From positions 359,462 through 423,461 of the forward strand of contig NZ_SLWA01000005.1 of the NCBI RefSeq assembly GCF_004345565.1: DNA of 64,000 nucleotides. The letters run 5' to 3'. Below are positions 26,985-34,555 of this stretch, in pieces (positions within the stretch are counted from its first letter, which is position 1; each line of letters opens with the position of its first letter). The DNA is from Flavobacterium circumlabens. Lineage in GTDB: Bacteria; Bacteroidota; Bacteroidia; Flavobacteriales; Flavobacteriaceae. The translations under genes were made by a program, and so were the position numbers. Under the pieces are notes generated by a model. That model searched no databases. It was given only the letters and a program-made list of their open reading frames with translations, and was not told where the DNA came from.

Positions 26985-28019
26985 TTAGTTATTGGAATAA
27001 AAACCGTTTGGCCCAATACCAACAGTTAAGGTTTTTAATACAGTTCCGGTTGAAGAATACACCGTAACAATTCCGTCTTGTGTAAATCCGTTTGCATTAC
27101 CCGAATAAATTTTCCCGTCAATAACTCCAAATCCATAAAAAGTAGAATATTGAACATACGAAGTAGTAAAAATGGGAGTAGTGCTAAACGCTGTAGCGGT
27201 CAGGTCCATTGCGTATACGCCACCATCTTTAGTGTAATAAATTTTACTTCCATCAATATCCATATTTGCTGCCCCTTTTAAAGCAGTAGATTCTATAGAT
27301 GTTGCAGTGTCAGAAGTTGTGTTAATTTTGAATAATTTGCTTTTTGTATCATTTCCACACAATACATATACACTTCCATTTTTTTCTTCGATAGAATTAA
27401 TACCTTGCTCAACAGTAATAGTTGTCAAGACAGTATTGGTTGCAGGATTAATTACGGTTACTTCATTTCCAGAACCATAAGCACCATTCATAACGTAAAG
27501 CTTATTATTGGCAACCACAATTCTCTCAGCTGTTTTACCTACAGGAATTGAAGCTATATAAGCATAAGTTTTAGCATCATAAATCGTTACAGCCTGAGAA
27601 ATAGCATTGGTTACATATAGTTTGTCATTGAAAACAACACTGTAACGCGGGTTTTCTAATTTTGTAGTAATAGTTGCCAGACTTTTAAAAGTATAACGAT
27701 TAACCACTTCAACTTCATTGGAGTTGTTTACCACAATAAAAGCTTTCTCTCCGCTAAAAGTCATAGACTGAGCCACATCACCTAAAACTGTTGGTGTATT
27801 TACAAGCTTGAAAATATCGTTTTGAAACGTAGCCAAATCATTCGAAACATAGGAAACAGAAGCATTAGGAGTTCCAAAATTCCCTTCATTTAAAATGAAT
27901 ATGCCATTTTCATACGCACCTAACGGAACTTCAATTTCGGGAGTGTCATCGTTACTACTACAAGAAGCAAATAAAAATGCAGATGCAATAATTCCTAAAT
28001 AAAGATTTTTTAATTTCAT
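26985..28019 (-). CDS. BtuG-like surface beta-propeller lipoprotein (DUF5074/YncE type)
   Basis: 344 residues. The lipobox FASC (Cys20) is followed by SSNDD, resembling the acidic surface-export tag of Bacteroidetes lipoproteins. The rest is a repeat protein of about seven blades with YVSNDL, VVNNSNEVEVVNRYTF, KLYVTNAISQAVTIYD and KLYVMNGAYGSGNEVTVIN. This is the fold of BtuG, the cobalamin-capturing surface lipoprotein that caps BtuB in Bacteroides. It begins 3 bp after the BtuB-like receptor gene, under the cobalamin riboswitch, which strongly supports a B12-binding role. Binding residues were not checked. Confidence 0.78.
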   Translation of the reverse strand: MKLKNLYLGIIASAFLFASCSSNDDTPEIEVPLGAYENGIFILNEGNFGTPNASVSYVSNDLATFQNDIFKLVNTPTVLGDVAQSMTFSGEKAFIVVNNSNEVEVVNRYTFKSLATITTKLENPRYSVVFNDKLYVTNAISQAVTIYDAKTYAYIASIPVGKTAERIVVANNKLYVMNGAYGSGNEVTVINPATNTVLTTITVEQGINSIEEKNGSVYVLCGNDTKSKLFKINTTSDTATSIESTALKGAANMDIDGSKIYYTKDGGVYAMDLTATAFSTTPIFTTSYVQYSTFYGFGVIDGKIYSGNANGFTQDGIVTVYSSTGTVLKTLTVGIGPNGFYSNN

Positions 28020-28022
28020 GTT

Positions 28023-29858
28023 TTAATAGTTAAGGTTTAAATAAATAGTTAAATTCCGCCCGGGCATAAAACGGCTCGGCAGCGCTTCATATTTTTCATT
28101 CCACAAATTGGCCACTTTAAGACCAACTTTGAAAGTGTTTTTTTTGCTGAAATTATAATCTGTTCCGATATTGGAAACATTATACGCGTCCAGAATATAT
28201 TTTGGGTTGTTGTCGGAAGTAGTAAATATTTCTCCCGTATACATAATCTGATAATACGCGGAAAGCTTTTTATAATAGTACGATAACGATCCCGTCAGTT
28301 TGTGATAAGGAACATAAAAAAGCTGTTTATTTGTTATGTCATCCAAGGAAACCGTGTAACCATAAGTTCCGCTAAAATCAAAAGTATGTTTGTTGACGTT
28401 TTTTTTCCATCCTAAAAGTGCTTCAGCACCATAAATAGTAACTTTGTCGGTATTTACCGGAGACCAGTTTCCGCTGTTATTGGGCAGCCATCGAATCATA
28501 TCTTTGATTTTCATTCCGTAACCCGTTATGGTCAGTCTGAAATCTTTGTAGCTAAACTGATTTCCTATTTCTGCCTGATAGGAACTTTCCGGTTTTAAAT
28601 CCGGATTTCCGCTGCCTTCCCAGTACAAATCGTTGAAAGTAGGAACTCTGTAGTTTCTGGATACATTGAATTTTAACTGATAAAAATCGGAGAAATTATA
28701 GCGTGAGCCCACAGAAAAAAGAACCGGACTTTTATAAACATCCGAAACCTCTTTTCGGGCGCTCATTTCATAATTCCATTTTTCCGTAAGAATGTGTTTC
28801 CACAAAAGACTTGCACCGCCAATTTCTCGGCTGCTACGGCCAATTCCGGAACCAATTCCATCATTTTTCGTATAATCTAAAATGGTGCTGATTTTGATTT
28901 TCGAAGATAATTCGTAATCAATATCATATTTTCCGATAAAACTTTTAACGCCTCCCGAAGTAAATCCGTCTCTGTTGATGTCTTCAAAATAATTATAGTG
29001 CTCGGTAATGTAAGCCAATCTCAAATTCGAAGCGAATTTACTGAAAGAGCTGCTCCACGTTACTAAATTTCGGGTATTGTAATCCTGATATTTTGTTTTG
29101 GTTGCATTGGGAGATGTGAGTGAAAAATGACGCTCACCATCGTATATTTCACTGTAAAATTTAATACTGTTATTAGTATTGATTTTAAAGCCAACTGCGG
29201 CATCAAGCGTATTGTTATAATATTGTCCATTAAGGTTATGGGCATCCTGACCAACAAATTTAAAATCATTATCGGAGCTGTTACGGGTAAAGCTGGCATC
29301 AAAACTCCATTTTTTTGTAGCGGCCGTAAGACCATAAATGGCACTTAAAGTATTGAATTCCCCGTAATAAATCTGAAAGTCATTTTTGAAAGTATCCGTA
29401 AACTTCAAATCATTATTTAAGTGAATGGTTCCTCCAATGGCACCGCTTCCGTAAATAACACTTCCGCCTCCGGCTTTTACATCGATAGAATTAAAACCAC
29501 GGGTCGAAATCGTATTAAAATCAGTTTGTCCTAAAAGCTGGGAGTTGATGTTGATTCCGTTCCAGACTACTACCGTTTGTTGTGAGGTAGTTCCCCTGAA
29601 AGAAGGCGAAGAAGTCATTCCGAGACCATTTTCCTTAAAATAAATAACCGTATTGTAATTTAAAAGAGAAGTCAGTGAAGCCTGATTTCTATTAATGATC
29701 GAGTCGCTTAATCGTTGAACGGATTGTGTATTCGAGAAATTCTTAAGATTGGAGTCGGATACAACAACTTCTTTCAGTTTTGTAATAGAGTCTTGCTGCG
29801 CCGAAATAATCTGGCACAGGAAAAGCAGGCAAAAAGCAAAACGTTTTTTTAAAGTCAT
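28023..29858 (-). CDS. btuB: BtuB-like TonB-dependent cobalamin receptor
   Basis: 611 residues: signal peptide to ISAQ (~20), a plug domain (KLKEVVVSDSNLKN as TonB-box region, SPSFRGTTSQQTVVVWNGI ~83-101, VIYGSGAIGGTIHL ~134-147), then a 22-strand-type barrel ending in the aromatic outer-membrane signature YLNLNY. The size matches BtuB of Enterobacteria (about 600). It is the first gene after the cobalamin riboswitch and precedes the BtuG-like lipoprotein, so cobalamin or a corrinoid is the expected ligand. Energy would come from TonB-ExbBD encoded elsewhere. Confidence 0.88.
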   Translation of the reverse strand: MTLKKRFAFCLLFLCQIISAQQDSITKLKEVVVSDSNLKNFSNTQSVQRLSDSIINRNQASLTSLLNYNTVIYFKENGLGMTSSPSFRGTTSQQTVVVWNGININSQLLGQTDFNTISTRGFNSIDVKAGGGSVIYGSGAIGGTIHLNNDLKFTDTFKNDFQIYYGEFNTLSAIYGLTAATKKWSFDASFTRNSSDNDFKFVGQDAHNLNGQYYNNTLDAAVGFKINTNNSIKFYSEIYDGERHFSLTSPNATKTKYQDYNTRNLVTWSSSFSKFASNLRLAYITEHYNYFEDINRDGFTSGGVKSFIGKYDIDYELSSKIKISTILDYTKNDGIGSGIGRSSREIGGASLLWKHILTEKWNYEMSARKEVSDVYKSPVLFSVGSRYNFSDFYQLKFNVSRNYRVPTFNDLYWEGSGNPDLKPESSYQAEIGNQFSYKDFRLTITGYGMKIKDMIRWLPNNSGNWSPVNTDKVTIYGAEALLGWKKNVNKHTFDFSGTYGYTVSLDDITNKQLFYVPYHKLTGSLSYYYKKLSAYYQIMYTGEIFTTSDNNPKYILDAYNVSNIGTDYNFSKKNTFKVGLKVANLWNEKYEALPSRFMPGRNLTIYLNLNY

Positions 29859-29894
29859 AATTTCTACACTCTTTTTCCCGAGAGTTCGATATTT

Positions 29895-30080
29895 GTTACA
29901 AAGGCAGGTCTCCTGGCTTGCGTCTTGTTGTTTACCTTCCCACCCGCCTTGGCGAGCAGTGGTTTGTAGCTAACAACAAGCGTTCTTTACGAACTTAGCT
30001 TACAGTTGCGGGTACAGCTCAGGATTTTACCTGATTCCCTTTTAATGTGTTTGTGATATTACAACACAACCTTAAATTTC
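29895..30080 (-). ncRNA. Cobalamin (AdoCbl-type) riboswitch
   Basis: On the minus strand this leader contains the classic core: GGGAATCAGGT...AATCCTGAGCTGTACCCGC (two adjacent blocks), then ACTGTAAGC, the CCACTG and GGGAAGG elements, and the 3' B12 box AGCCAGGAGACCTGCC at 29918-29903. A -7 promoter box precedes it, and the btuB-like start codon is 37 bp beyond. High B12 should lower expression of the receptor operon. The upstream cob genes point the same way and lie before it, so it acts on btuB and its followers only. Confidence 0.95.
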
Positions 30081-30083
30081 GTG

Positions 30084-30116
30084 CAAAGATAGAGTTAAAA
30101 TTATTGAATATTCAAA
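30084..30116 (-). promoter_or_regulatory. Promoter of the riboswitch-btuB operon
   Basis: On the minus strand TTTG (30116-30113) and TATCTTTG (30091-30084) are separated by 21 bp, fitting the Bacteroidetes consensus. Transcription would begin just at the riboswitch 5' edge. Confidence 0.7.
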
Positions 30117-30157
30117 TTTGTTTTGCTTTTTGAATTGAATTCTAAACAAATCAAGTT

Positions 30158-30694
30158 TTAAAGTTCTATTTTGATGACTTCTCCAAAGTCTGCTTTGTTC
30201 TGAAAAGCATCTTTTAAAGGCAGTGAAGTTTGATGACAAAGGAAGCTTCTGATAACTCCGGCATGTGCAACAATAATTATAGATTTATCTGTTTTTTTCG
30301 AAAGCTGCTCCGCTAAAAAAGCACCAACCCGTTCATGTAATTCGACAAAAGATTCTCCATTTACAGCGCTGACGTTTACAAAATCTTCCATCCACGGATT
30401 AAGTTGTTCCGGTGGAATACTATTCCAGTTTTTCATTTCCCAGTCTCCAAAATTCATTTCCATTAATCTTTCGTCTTCCTGATAAGAAATGGTTTTTATT
30501 TGGTTTTGAATGTGTTTTGCCAATATCACACAGCGTTGTAAAGGGCTGGAGAAGAGAATTGCTTCGGATGGTAATTGGGAGGTAATGTTTTCAAAAATTA
30601 AATCAAAAGGTTCGGCCAGACTAACATCAGATTGTCCGTAACAAATTCCTTTTTCGCAAGTGGTCTCCGTGTGACGAACTAGAAAGATTTCCAT
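30158..30694 (-). CDS. cobC: Alpha-ribazole phosphatase-like histidine phosphatase
   Basis: 178 residues of the phosphoglycerate-mutase-like histidine phosphatase family. The N-terminal RHTETT with GICYGQSDVSLA (residues ~6-28) is the CobC signature; later FSSPLQRCVILA and VAHAGVIRSFL supply the second Arg and His. It would dephosphorylate alpha-ribazole phosphate (or cobalamin 5'-phosphate) in the last steps of nucleotide-loop assembly. The gene overlaps the 3' end of cobS by 16 bp, so the two are coupled. Confidence 0.87.
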   Translation of the reverse strand: MEIFLVRHTETTCEKGICYGQSDVSLAEPFDLIFENITSQLPSEAILFSSPLQRCVILAKHIQNQIKTISYQEDERLMEMNFGDWEMKNWNSIPPEQLNPWMEDFVNVSAVNGESFVELHERVGAFLAEQLSKKTDKSIIIVAHAGVIRSFLCHQTSLPLKDAFQNKADFGEVIKIEL

Positions 30695-31476
30695 ACCAAA
30701 AGAATACTTAAATAATAAATAACTTCACAAACCTGCTGAGTGGCACCGAGACAATCTCCCGTATAACCGTCAATCCATTTTTGAAAATACCGGGCTAAAA
30801 AATACCGGGTCATGAAAACCGGAATTAAGACCAGAAGAAGCTGATATTTAAAATAAGAGAGCACAAACAAAGGCAGTAATCCGAAGAAAAAAGCACCTAA
30901 AACTTCTTTCCAGGTATTGCTTTTTGCAATCGGCTTACTCTTGCTGGAAGCATCATCTCTTGAATATTCATACGTAAAAATAATACTTATGGCTGCCAGA
31001 CGACTCAAAGCATGCGCTGAAACAAACAACAGCAAAATTGGTGAAACCGAAAACGGAAGACCAGTTTCAAAAAGCAAAACAGATTCTGAAAGCAATTTGA
31101 ATTTTAGCAAAAAAAGCAAAACCAGACCAATTGCCCCGTAAGCGCCAATAGCACTGTCTTTCATAATCATCAGAATTTTTTCTTTGGTCCAGCCGCCGCC
31201 AAAACCATCGCAGACATCTGCAAAACCATCTTCATGAAAGGCACCGGTTGTCAGTACAGAGGTAATAATTGCTAAAATCACCGCAATTTCCGTTGACAGA
31301 AAAAGAGAAAAAATATAAAAAGCCAGAAAAGAAATGCTTCCCACAATCCAGCCGATTAAAGGAAAGTAACGTGTGGCCTTATTCAAATAATCCGGATGGT
31401 GATCAATGTTTTTCGGACAGGGAATTCTGGTGTAAAACATTAAAGCAGTAAAGAAAATATGGAGTTCTTTTTTCAT
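30679..31476 (-). CDS. cobS: Adenosylcobinamide-GDP ribazoletransferase
   Basis: 265 residues with several membrane helices. The motifs FYTRIPCP (~15-22), the acidic FHEDGFADVCDGFGGG (~80-95) and DSAIGAYG (~107-114) are hallmarks of CobS. The enzyme joins adenosyl-GDP-cobinamide with alpha-ribazole (phosphate) at the inner membrane to make the cobalamin nucleotide loop. It lies in the minus-strand salvage operon after the bluB-cobT fusion gene and overlaps cobC. Confidence 0.93.
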   Translation of the reverse strand: MKKELHIFFTALMFYTRIPCPKNIDHHPDYLNKATRYFPLIGWIVGSISFLAFYIFSLFLSTEIAVILAIITSVLTTGAFHEDGFADVCDGFGGGWTKEKILMIMKDSAIGAYGAIGLVLLFLLKFKLLSESVLLFETGLPFSVSPILLLFVSAHALSRLAAISIIFTYEYSRDDASSKSKPIAKSNTWKEVLGAFFFGLLPLFVLSYFKYQLLLVLIPVFMTRYFLARYFQKWIDGYTGDCLGATQQVCEVIYYLSILLVWKSF

Positions 31477-31538
31477 TTAAAAATTTATGTATTGATAATA
31501 AACTGACACTGACACTGAAAACTGACAACTGAGACTGT

Positions 31539-33218
31539 CTACTTCCGACTCACCCCCGCATTTTCAAAAGTAGCCATTTCATTCAAAAAAGCTTCCGCTG
31601 ATTTTAAAATAGGTAAAGCGATTGCACAGCCCGTTCCTTCGCCCAGACGCAAATCTAAATTTAAAACAGGTTTTGCACCTAAATAATGTAATAATTTCTG
31701 ATGTGCATGCTCAGCTGAAACATGGCAAAAAACCGCATTTTCCTTAATATTTGGATTCATTTTGGAAGCAATCAGAAAAGCCACACTGCAAATAAAGCCA
31801 TCTACTAAAATCAGCATTTTGTGATTGTAAGCGGCTAACATTCCGCCGGCCATTTGTATAATTTCAAAGCCTCCAAAATAAGCCAGTTGTGGTGCGATTT
31901 CGGCTTGACCGGAATAATTTTCAATGGCCTTTTTTAATATATTTTGTTTCTGAAGTAACTTTTCATTTTCAACTCCAGTTCCTTTTCCGACGCATTCTTC
32001 AATTGGGAAACCCGTTAGAAGACTCATTAAAACAGCAGCCGTTGAAGTATTTCCGATTCCCATTTCACCAAAACCAATGCAGTTGCAGGCTGTTTTGGCG
32101 ATATCGTCTACGATAGTTTTTCCTTTTTCAAAACACAATTGCAGTTCTGTTTCGCTCATAGCGGGAACATGTAAAAAAGACTGCGTTCCTTTTGCAATTT
32201 TGGCATGAATCAATTTAGCATTGGTTGGAAAATCATAATTTACACCGGAATCTACAATCGATAAGGCAATATTATTTTGATTGCAAAAAACATTGATGGC
32301 CGCACCGCCTTCCAGGAAATTATGCACCATTTGTCGCGTAACATCCTGCGGATAAGCACTGACGCCATGATTGGCAATTCCGTGATCTGCAGCAAAAACA
32401 ACAATATTCGTATTTTTTATTTTTGGATTTAAAGTTTCAAAAACACTTCCCATCTGGAAAGCTAAGGATTCTAAAACCCCTAAAGCGCCAATAGGTTTGG
32501 TTTTAGAATCAATTTTTCCCTGTAAAAGCTGGCTGAAACCGACTTTGTTTTCATTCGGAGCCTGAGAATTGAATTCAAAATTGGAAACTTCCTTTTTCAT
32601 CACCGTTTTGATTTCAGTACAATCCGGAACCTCCGATTTCTGCTTCCAGTTTAATTGCTGCAGCATGGGCTGGTTATCATAATTGGTGGCGGGTTTTCCA
32701 ATGCAGAAATATCCGAGCGGCTCGATGTTTTCCGGTAAATCGATGATTTTTTTAAATTGGTAATAATTCAAAATCGAAACCCAGCCCATTCCGTAACCTT
32801 GTTCCGTAAGCGAAAGCCAGATGTTTTGCGCTGCGCAGACCGAACTGAATTTAACGGCTTCATTACTGCCCACCGTTCCGATCGTAAACTGATTTAAAAC
32901 CGATCTGTCGTAAGCAATGATCAGCCCGATTGGAGCTTCTTCAATGGCTTCCAGTTTCAGGGATTGGTACTGTTCTTTTTGTTCCGGATTGTCGGTCAGT
33001 TCTGCAGCTTTTGTATTATACTCTGAAAATAAATTCTTAATAGCACTTTTAACGGCTGCCGATTTAATGATATAATACTTTGTAGCATCGGTAAGCCCAA
33101 CCGAAGGCGCCCAATGTCCTGCCCGCAAAGCATTTTGTATCACTTCATCAGGGACTTCTTCGGAAGTAAAATGTCTGGTATCACGGCGCGATTGTAATAT
33201 ATCATCTAAATAGCTCAT
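31539..33218 (-). CDS. Fused BluB (dimethylbenzimidazole synthase) - CobT (phosphoribosyltransferase)
   Basis: About 559 residues from ATG 33218; a TTG five codons upstream is also possible. Residues ~1-205 form a BluB-type nitroreductase fold (SRRDTRHFTSEEVP, GHWAPSVGLTDATKYYII, YGMGWVSIL), which breaks down reduced FMN with O2 to make 5,6-dimethylbenzimidazole. Residues ~220-555 are CobT (FAADHGIANHGVSAYP, FGEMGIGNTSTAAVL, GKGTGVENEKL), which activates that base to alpha-ribazole phosphate. The fusion couples making and using the lower ligand. It sits between cobU and cobS. Confidence 0.9.
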   Translation of the reverse strand: MSYLDDILQSRRDTRHFTSEEVPDEVIQNALRAGHWAPSVGLTDATKYYIIKSAAVKSAIKNLFSEYNTKAAELTDNPEQKEQYQSLKLEAIEEAPIGLIIAYDRSVLNQFTIGTVGSNEAVKFSSVCAAQNIWLSLTEQGYGMGWVSILNYYQFKKIIDLPENIEPLGYFCIGKPATNYDNQPMLQQLNWKQKSEVPDCTEIKTVMKKEVSNFEFNSQAPNENKVGFSQLLQGKIDSKTKPIGALGVLESLAFQMGSVFETLNPKIKNTNIVVFAADHGIANHGVSAYPQDVTRQMVHNFLEGGAAINVFCNQNNIALSIVDSGVNYDFPTNAKLIHAKIAKGTQSFLHVPAMSETELQLCFEKGKTIVDDIAKTACNCIGFGEMGIGNTSTAAVLMSLLTGFPIEECVGKGTGVENEKLLQKQNILKKAIENYSGQAEIAPQLAYFGGFEIIQMAGGMLAAYNHKMLILVDGFICSVAFLIASKMNPNIKENAVFCHVSAEHAHQKLLHYLGAKPVLNLDLRLGEGTGCAIALPILKSAEAFLNEMATFENAGVSRK

Positions 33219-33330
33219 CTGTGTAATTTTCAATTTTTAAATTCCAAAAAGGAATCCAATAAGAATTTCATGTTTAAGTAAAGATAAAGTGTCACTTTGG
33301 AATTTGGAATTTCAAAATTTGAATTTCTTT

Positions 33331-33855
33331 TTAAAATTTGGATTTTTCCCCTTTGATGGTAACAGGAATTCCGGAAACCATCAGTACCACTTCGTCTGCT
33401 TTTGCGGCTAAAAACTGATTCATCCAGCCTTGCAGCTCGGTAAATTTTCTGCCGATATGAGTTTCAGCATGAACGCCCATTCCAATTTCGTTGGTAACAA
33501 TTATCAGGGCTGTATTTTGTTGTTGGGCTATTTTTTCAAATTCAGCTTTGGCCTCTTCCAGAGATAAGGAGACGTCATTTTTAGTATCCACAAAAAAGTT
33601 GGTTAACCAAAGTGTTACACAATCAATTAAGGCTACTTTTCCGGTGAAATCAATCTCACTCAAATGTTTTTCTTTTTCAACGTTCGTCCAACGTTCGTCA
33701 CGTTCCTGTTGGTGTCTGTCAATTCTGTTCTGGAAATCCGAATCCCATTTTCTGGCTGTCGCCACATAAATCGGCGCATCCGAAAGTTGTAAAGCCAAAT
33801 TTTGAGCGTAACTGCTTTTGCCGGATCGTTCACCGCCGGTAATTAGATAGATCAT
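33331..33855 (-). CDS. cobU: Adenosylcobinamide kinase / guanylyltransferase
   Basis: 174 residues. The Walker A ITGGERSGKSSYA (~5-17), VATARKWDSDFQ (~31-42), the RIDRHQQERDERW segment (~44-56) with the guanylylated His, and IDCVTLWLTN (~78-87) are CobU/CobP signatures. It phosphorylates adenosylcobinamide and transfers GMP, so cobinamide can be salvaged. It is first of the cobU / bluB-cobT / cobS / cobC series. No corrin-ring synthesis genes appear in the window, which fits salvage rather than full synthesis. Confidence 0.93.
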   Translation of the reverse strand: MIYLITGGERSGKSSYAQNLALQLSDAPIYVATARKWDSDFQNRIDRHQQERDERWTNVEKEKHLSEIDFTGKVALIDCVTLWLTNFFVDTKNDVSLSLEEAKAEFEKIAQQQNTALIIVTNEIGMGVHAETHIGRKFTELQGWMNQFLAAKADEVVLMVSGIPVTIKGEKSKF

Positions 33856-33894
33856 TTTATGCTATGAATTAAAAGTTGTCAATTGGGAATTATT

Positions 33895-33982
33895 GGGGCG
33901 TTCCCTTCGGTCGGGCTATCCACTTTATCTTTTGTTTTTTAAAGAAAAAAACAAAAGGATGCCGTTCCTATCCCTAACGCAG
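33895..33982. repeat. Interspersed palindromic element, copy 2
   Basis: It runs from GGGGCGTTCCCTTCGG to CCCTAACGCA with an inner hairpin CTTTTGTTTTTT / AAAAAAACAAAAG. The core TATCTTTTGT...ACAAAAGGATGCCGTTCC is shared with the copy at 37565, and the ends GGCGTTCCC and CCTAACGCA with the copy at 55654. It fills most of the gap between the CWC/DUF5522 gene and cobU. Confidence 0.65.
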
Positions 33983-34019
33983 CCACGAATTTATGAATTT
34001 ATAATTCACAGGAAACAAT

Positions 34020-34382
34020 TCAATACGGACAATGTCTGCATTCGTTTCCGCAGCAAGTTCCTCTTTTTAGGTGAAACCACGCTTTGAAAACATATTTTTC
34101 ATTCTCAATATAATAATCAATTCCTTCTATTAATTGTTCAGTTTTGGGTAAAGCCGCTGCTTTATTGTGAAGGGCTTTTTCCGGGGTAAGGGTTTCAATA
34201 TAAGCATCTATTTTATCTTCACATGCTTCTTTAAAGCAAACCGGACAAAGACAGTCACCGCCTTCAGAAAGATTAAAAATAGGAGGGTAGTCATTGCACC
34301 AACATTTGTTTTCAACAGAAATATCTCCGCAGCTGAAAGAAGATTCACAGCCTGAGCAAACTTTTGTTTTTGTGGTATTCAT
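34020..34382 (-). CDS. Cysteine-rich CWC plus DUF5522 protein
   Basis: 120 residues with many Cys. The N-terminal half (CSGCESSFSCG, ENKCWCNDYP, LCPVCF; residues ~9-50) matches the cysteine-rich CWC family. The C-terminal half (LIEGIDYYIENEKYVFKAW, then GTCCGNECRHCPY at the end) matches DUF5522. Both are small putative metal-binding families without known function, and here they form one chain. It is transcribed towards cobU and diverges from the btuF-like gene across an inverted-repeat promoter region. A B12 role would be neighbourhood inference only. Confidence 0.72.
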   Translation of the reverse strand: MNTTKTKVCSGCESSFSCGDISVENKCWCNDYPPIFNLSEGGDCLCPVCFKEACEDKIDAYIETLTPEKALHNKAAALPKTEQLIEGIDYYIENEKYVFKAWFHLKRGTCCGNECRHCPY

Positions 34383-34419
34383 GTAGGTAAAAATAAGATT
34401 TGTTTGATTTTGTAAGAAT

Positions 34420-34458
34420 AAAGGTAAACAAAAAAAATAGAAATTGGTTTACCTTTGC
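34420..34458. promoter_or_regulatory. Mirror-image divergent promoter region with perfect inverted repeat
   Basis: AAAGGTAAAC (34420-34429) and GTTTACCTTT (34448-34457) are exact complements 18 bp apart. The plus arm forms the -7 box TACCTTTG (34451-34458) for the btuF-like gene, and the minus arm forms a near match TACCTTTA for the CWC/DUF5522 gene. It may be two mirrored promoters or an operator for a dimeric regulator. Confidence 0.6.
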
Positions 34459-34555
34459 CCTTATTGAAATGTAAATATGAAATTCTAATAATTCAAAAAT
34501 CATATCTGTTCAGAAGAATTACAAATACCATACCTTAAAATTATATAACCTAAAG

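Noticed and set aside
31490..31535. ACTGACACTGACAACTGA tract as a regulatory iteron
   Set aside because: It is short simple-sequence DNA between cobS and bluB-cobT, similar in style to other low-complexity gaps here, with no further support.
33219..33330. Attenuator or second riboswitch before the bluB-cobT gene
   Set aside because: Only AATTCCAAA-type simple inverted repeats are present; no B12 box or conserved core was found.
34383..34555. Second cobalamin riboswitch before the BtuF-like gene
   Set aside because: The leader is short and AT-rich, without a B12 box (AGCCAGGAGACC-like) or the GGGAA/CCGCAACTG core.
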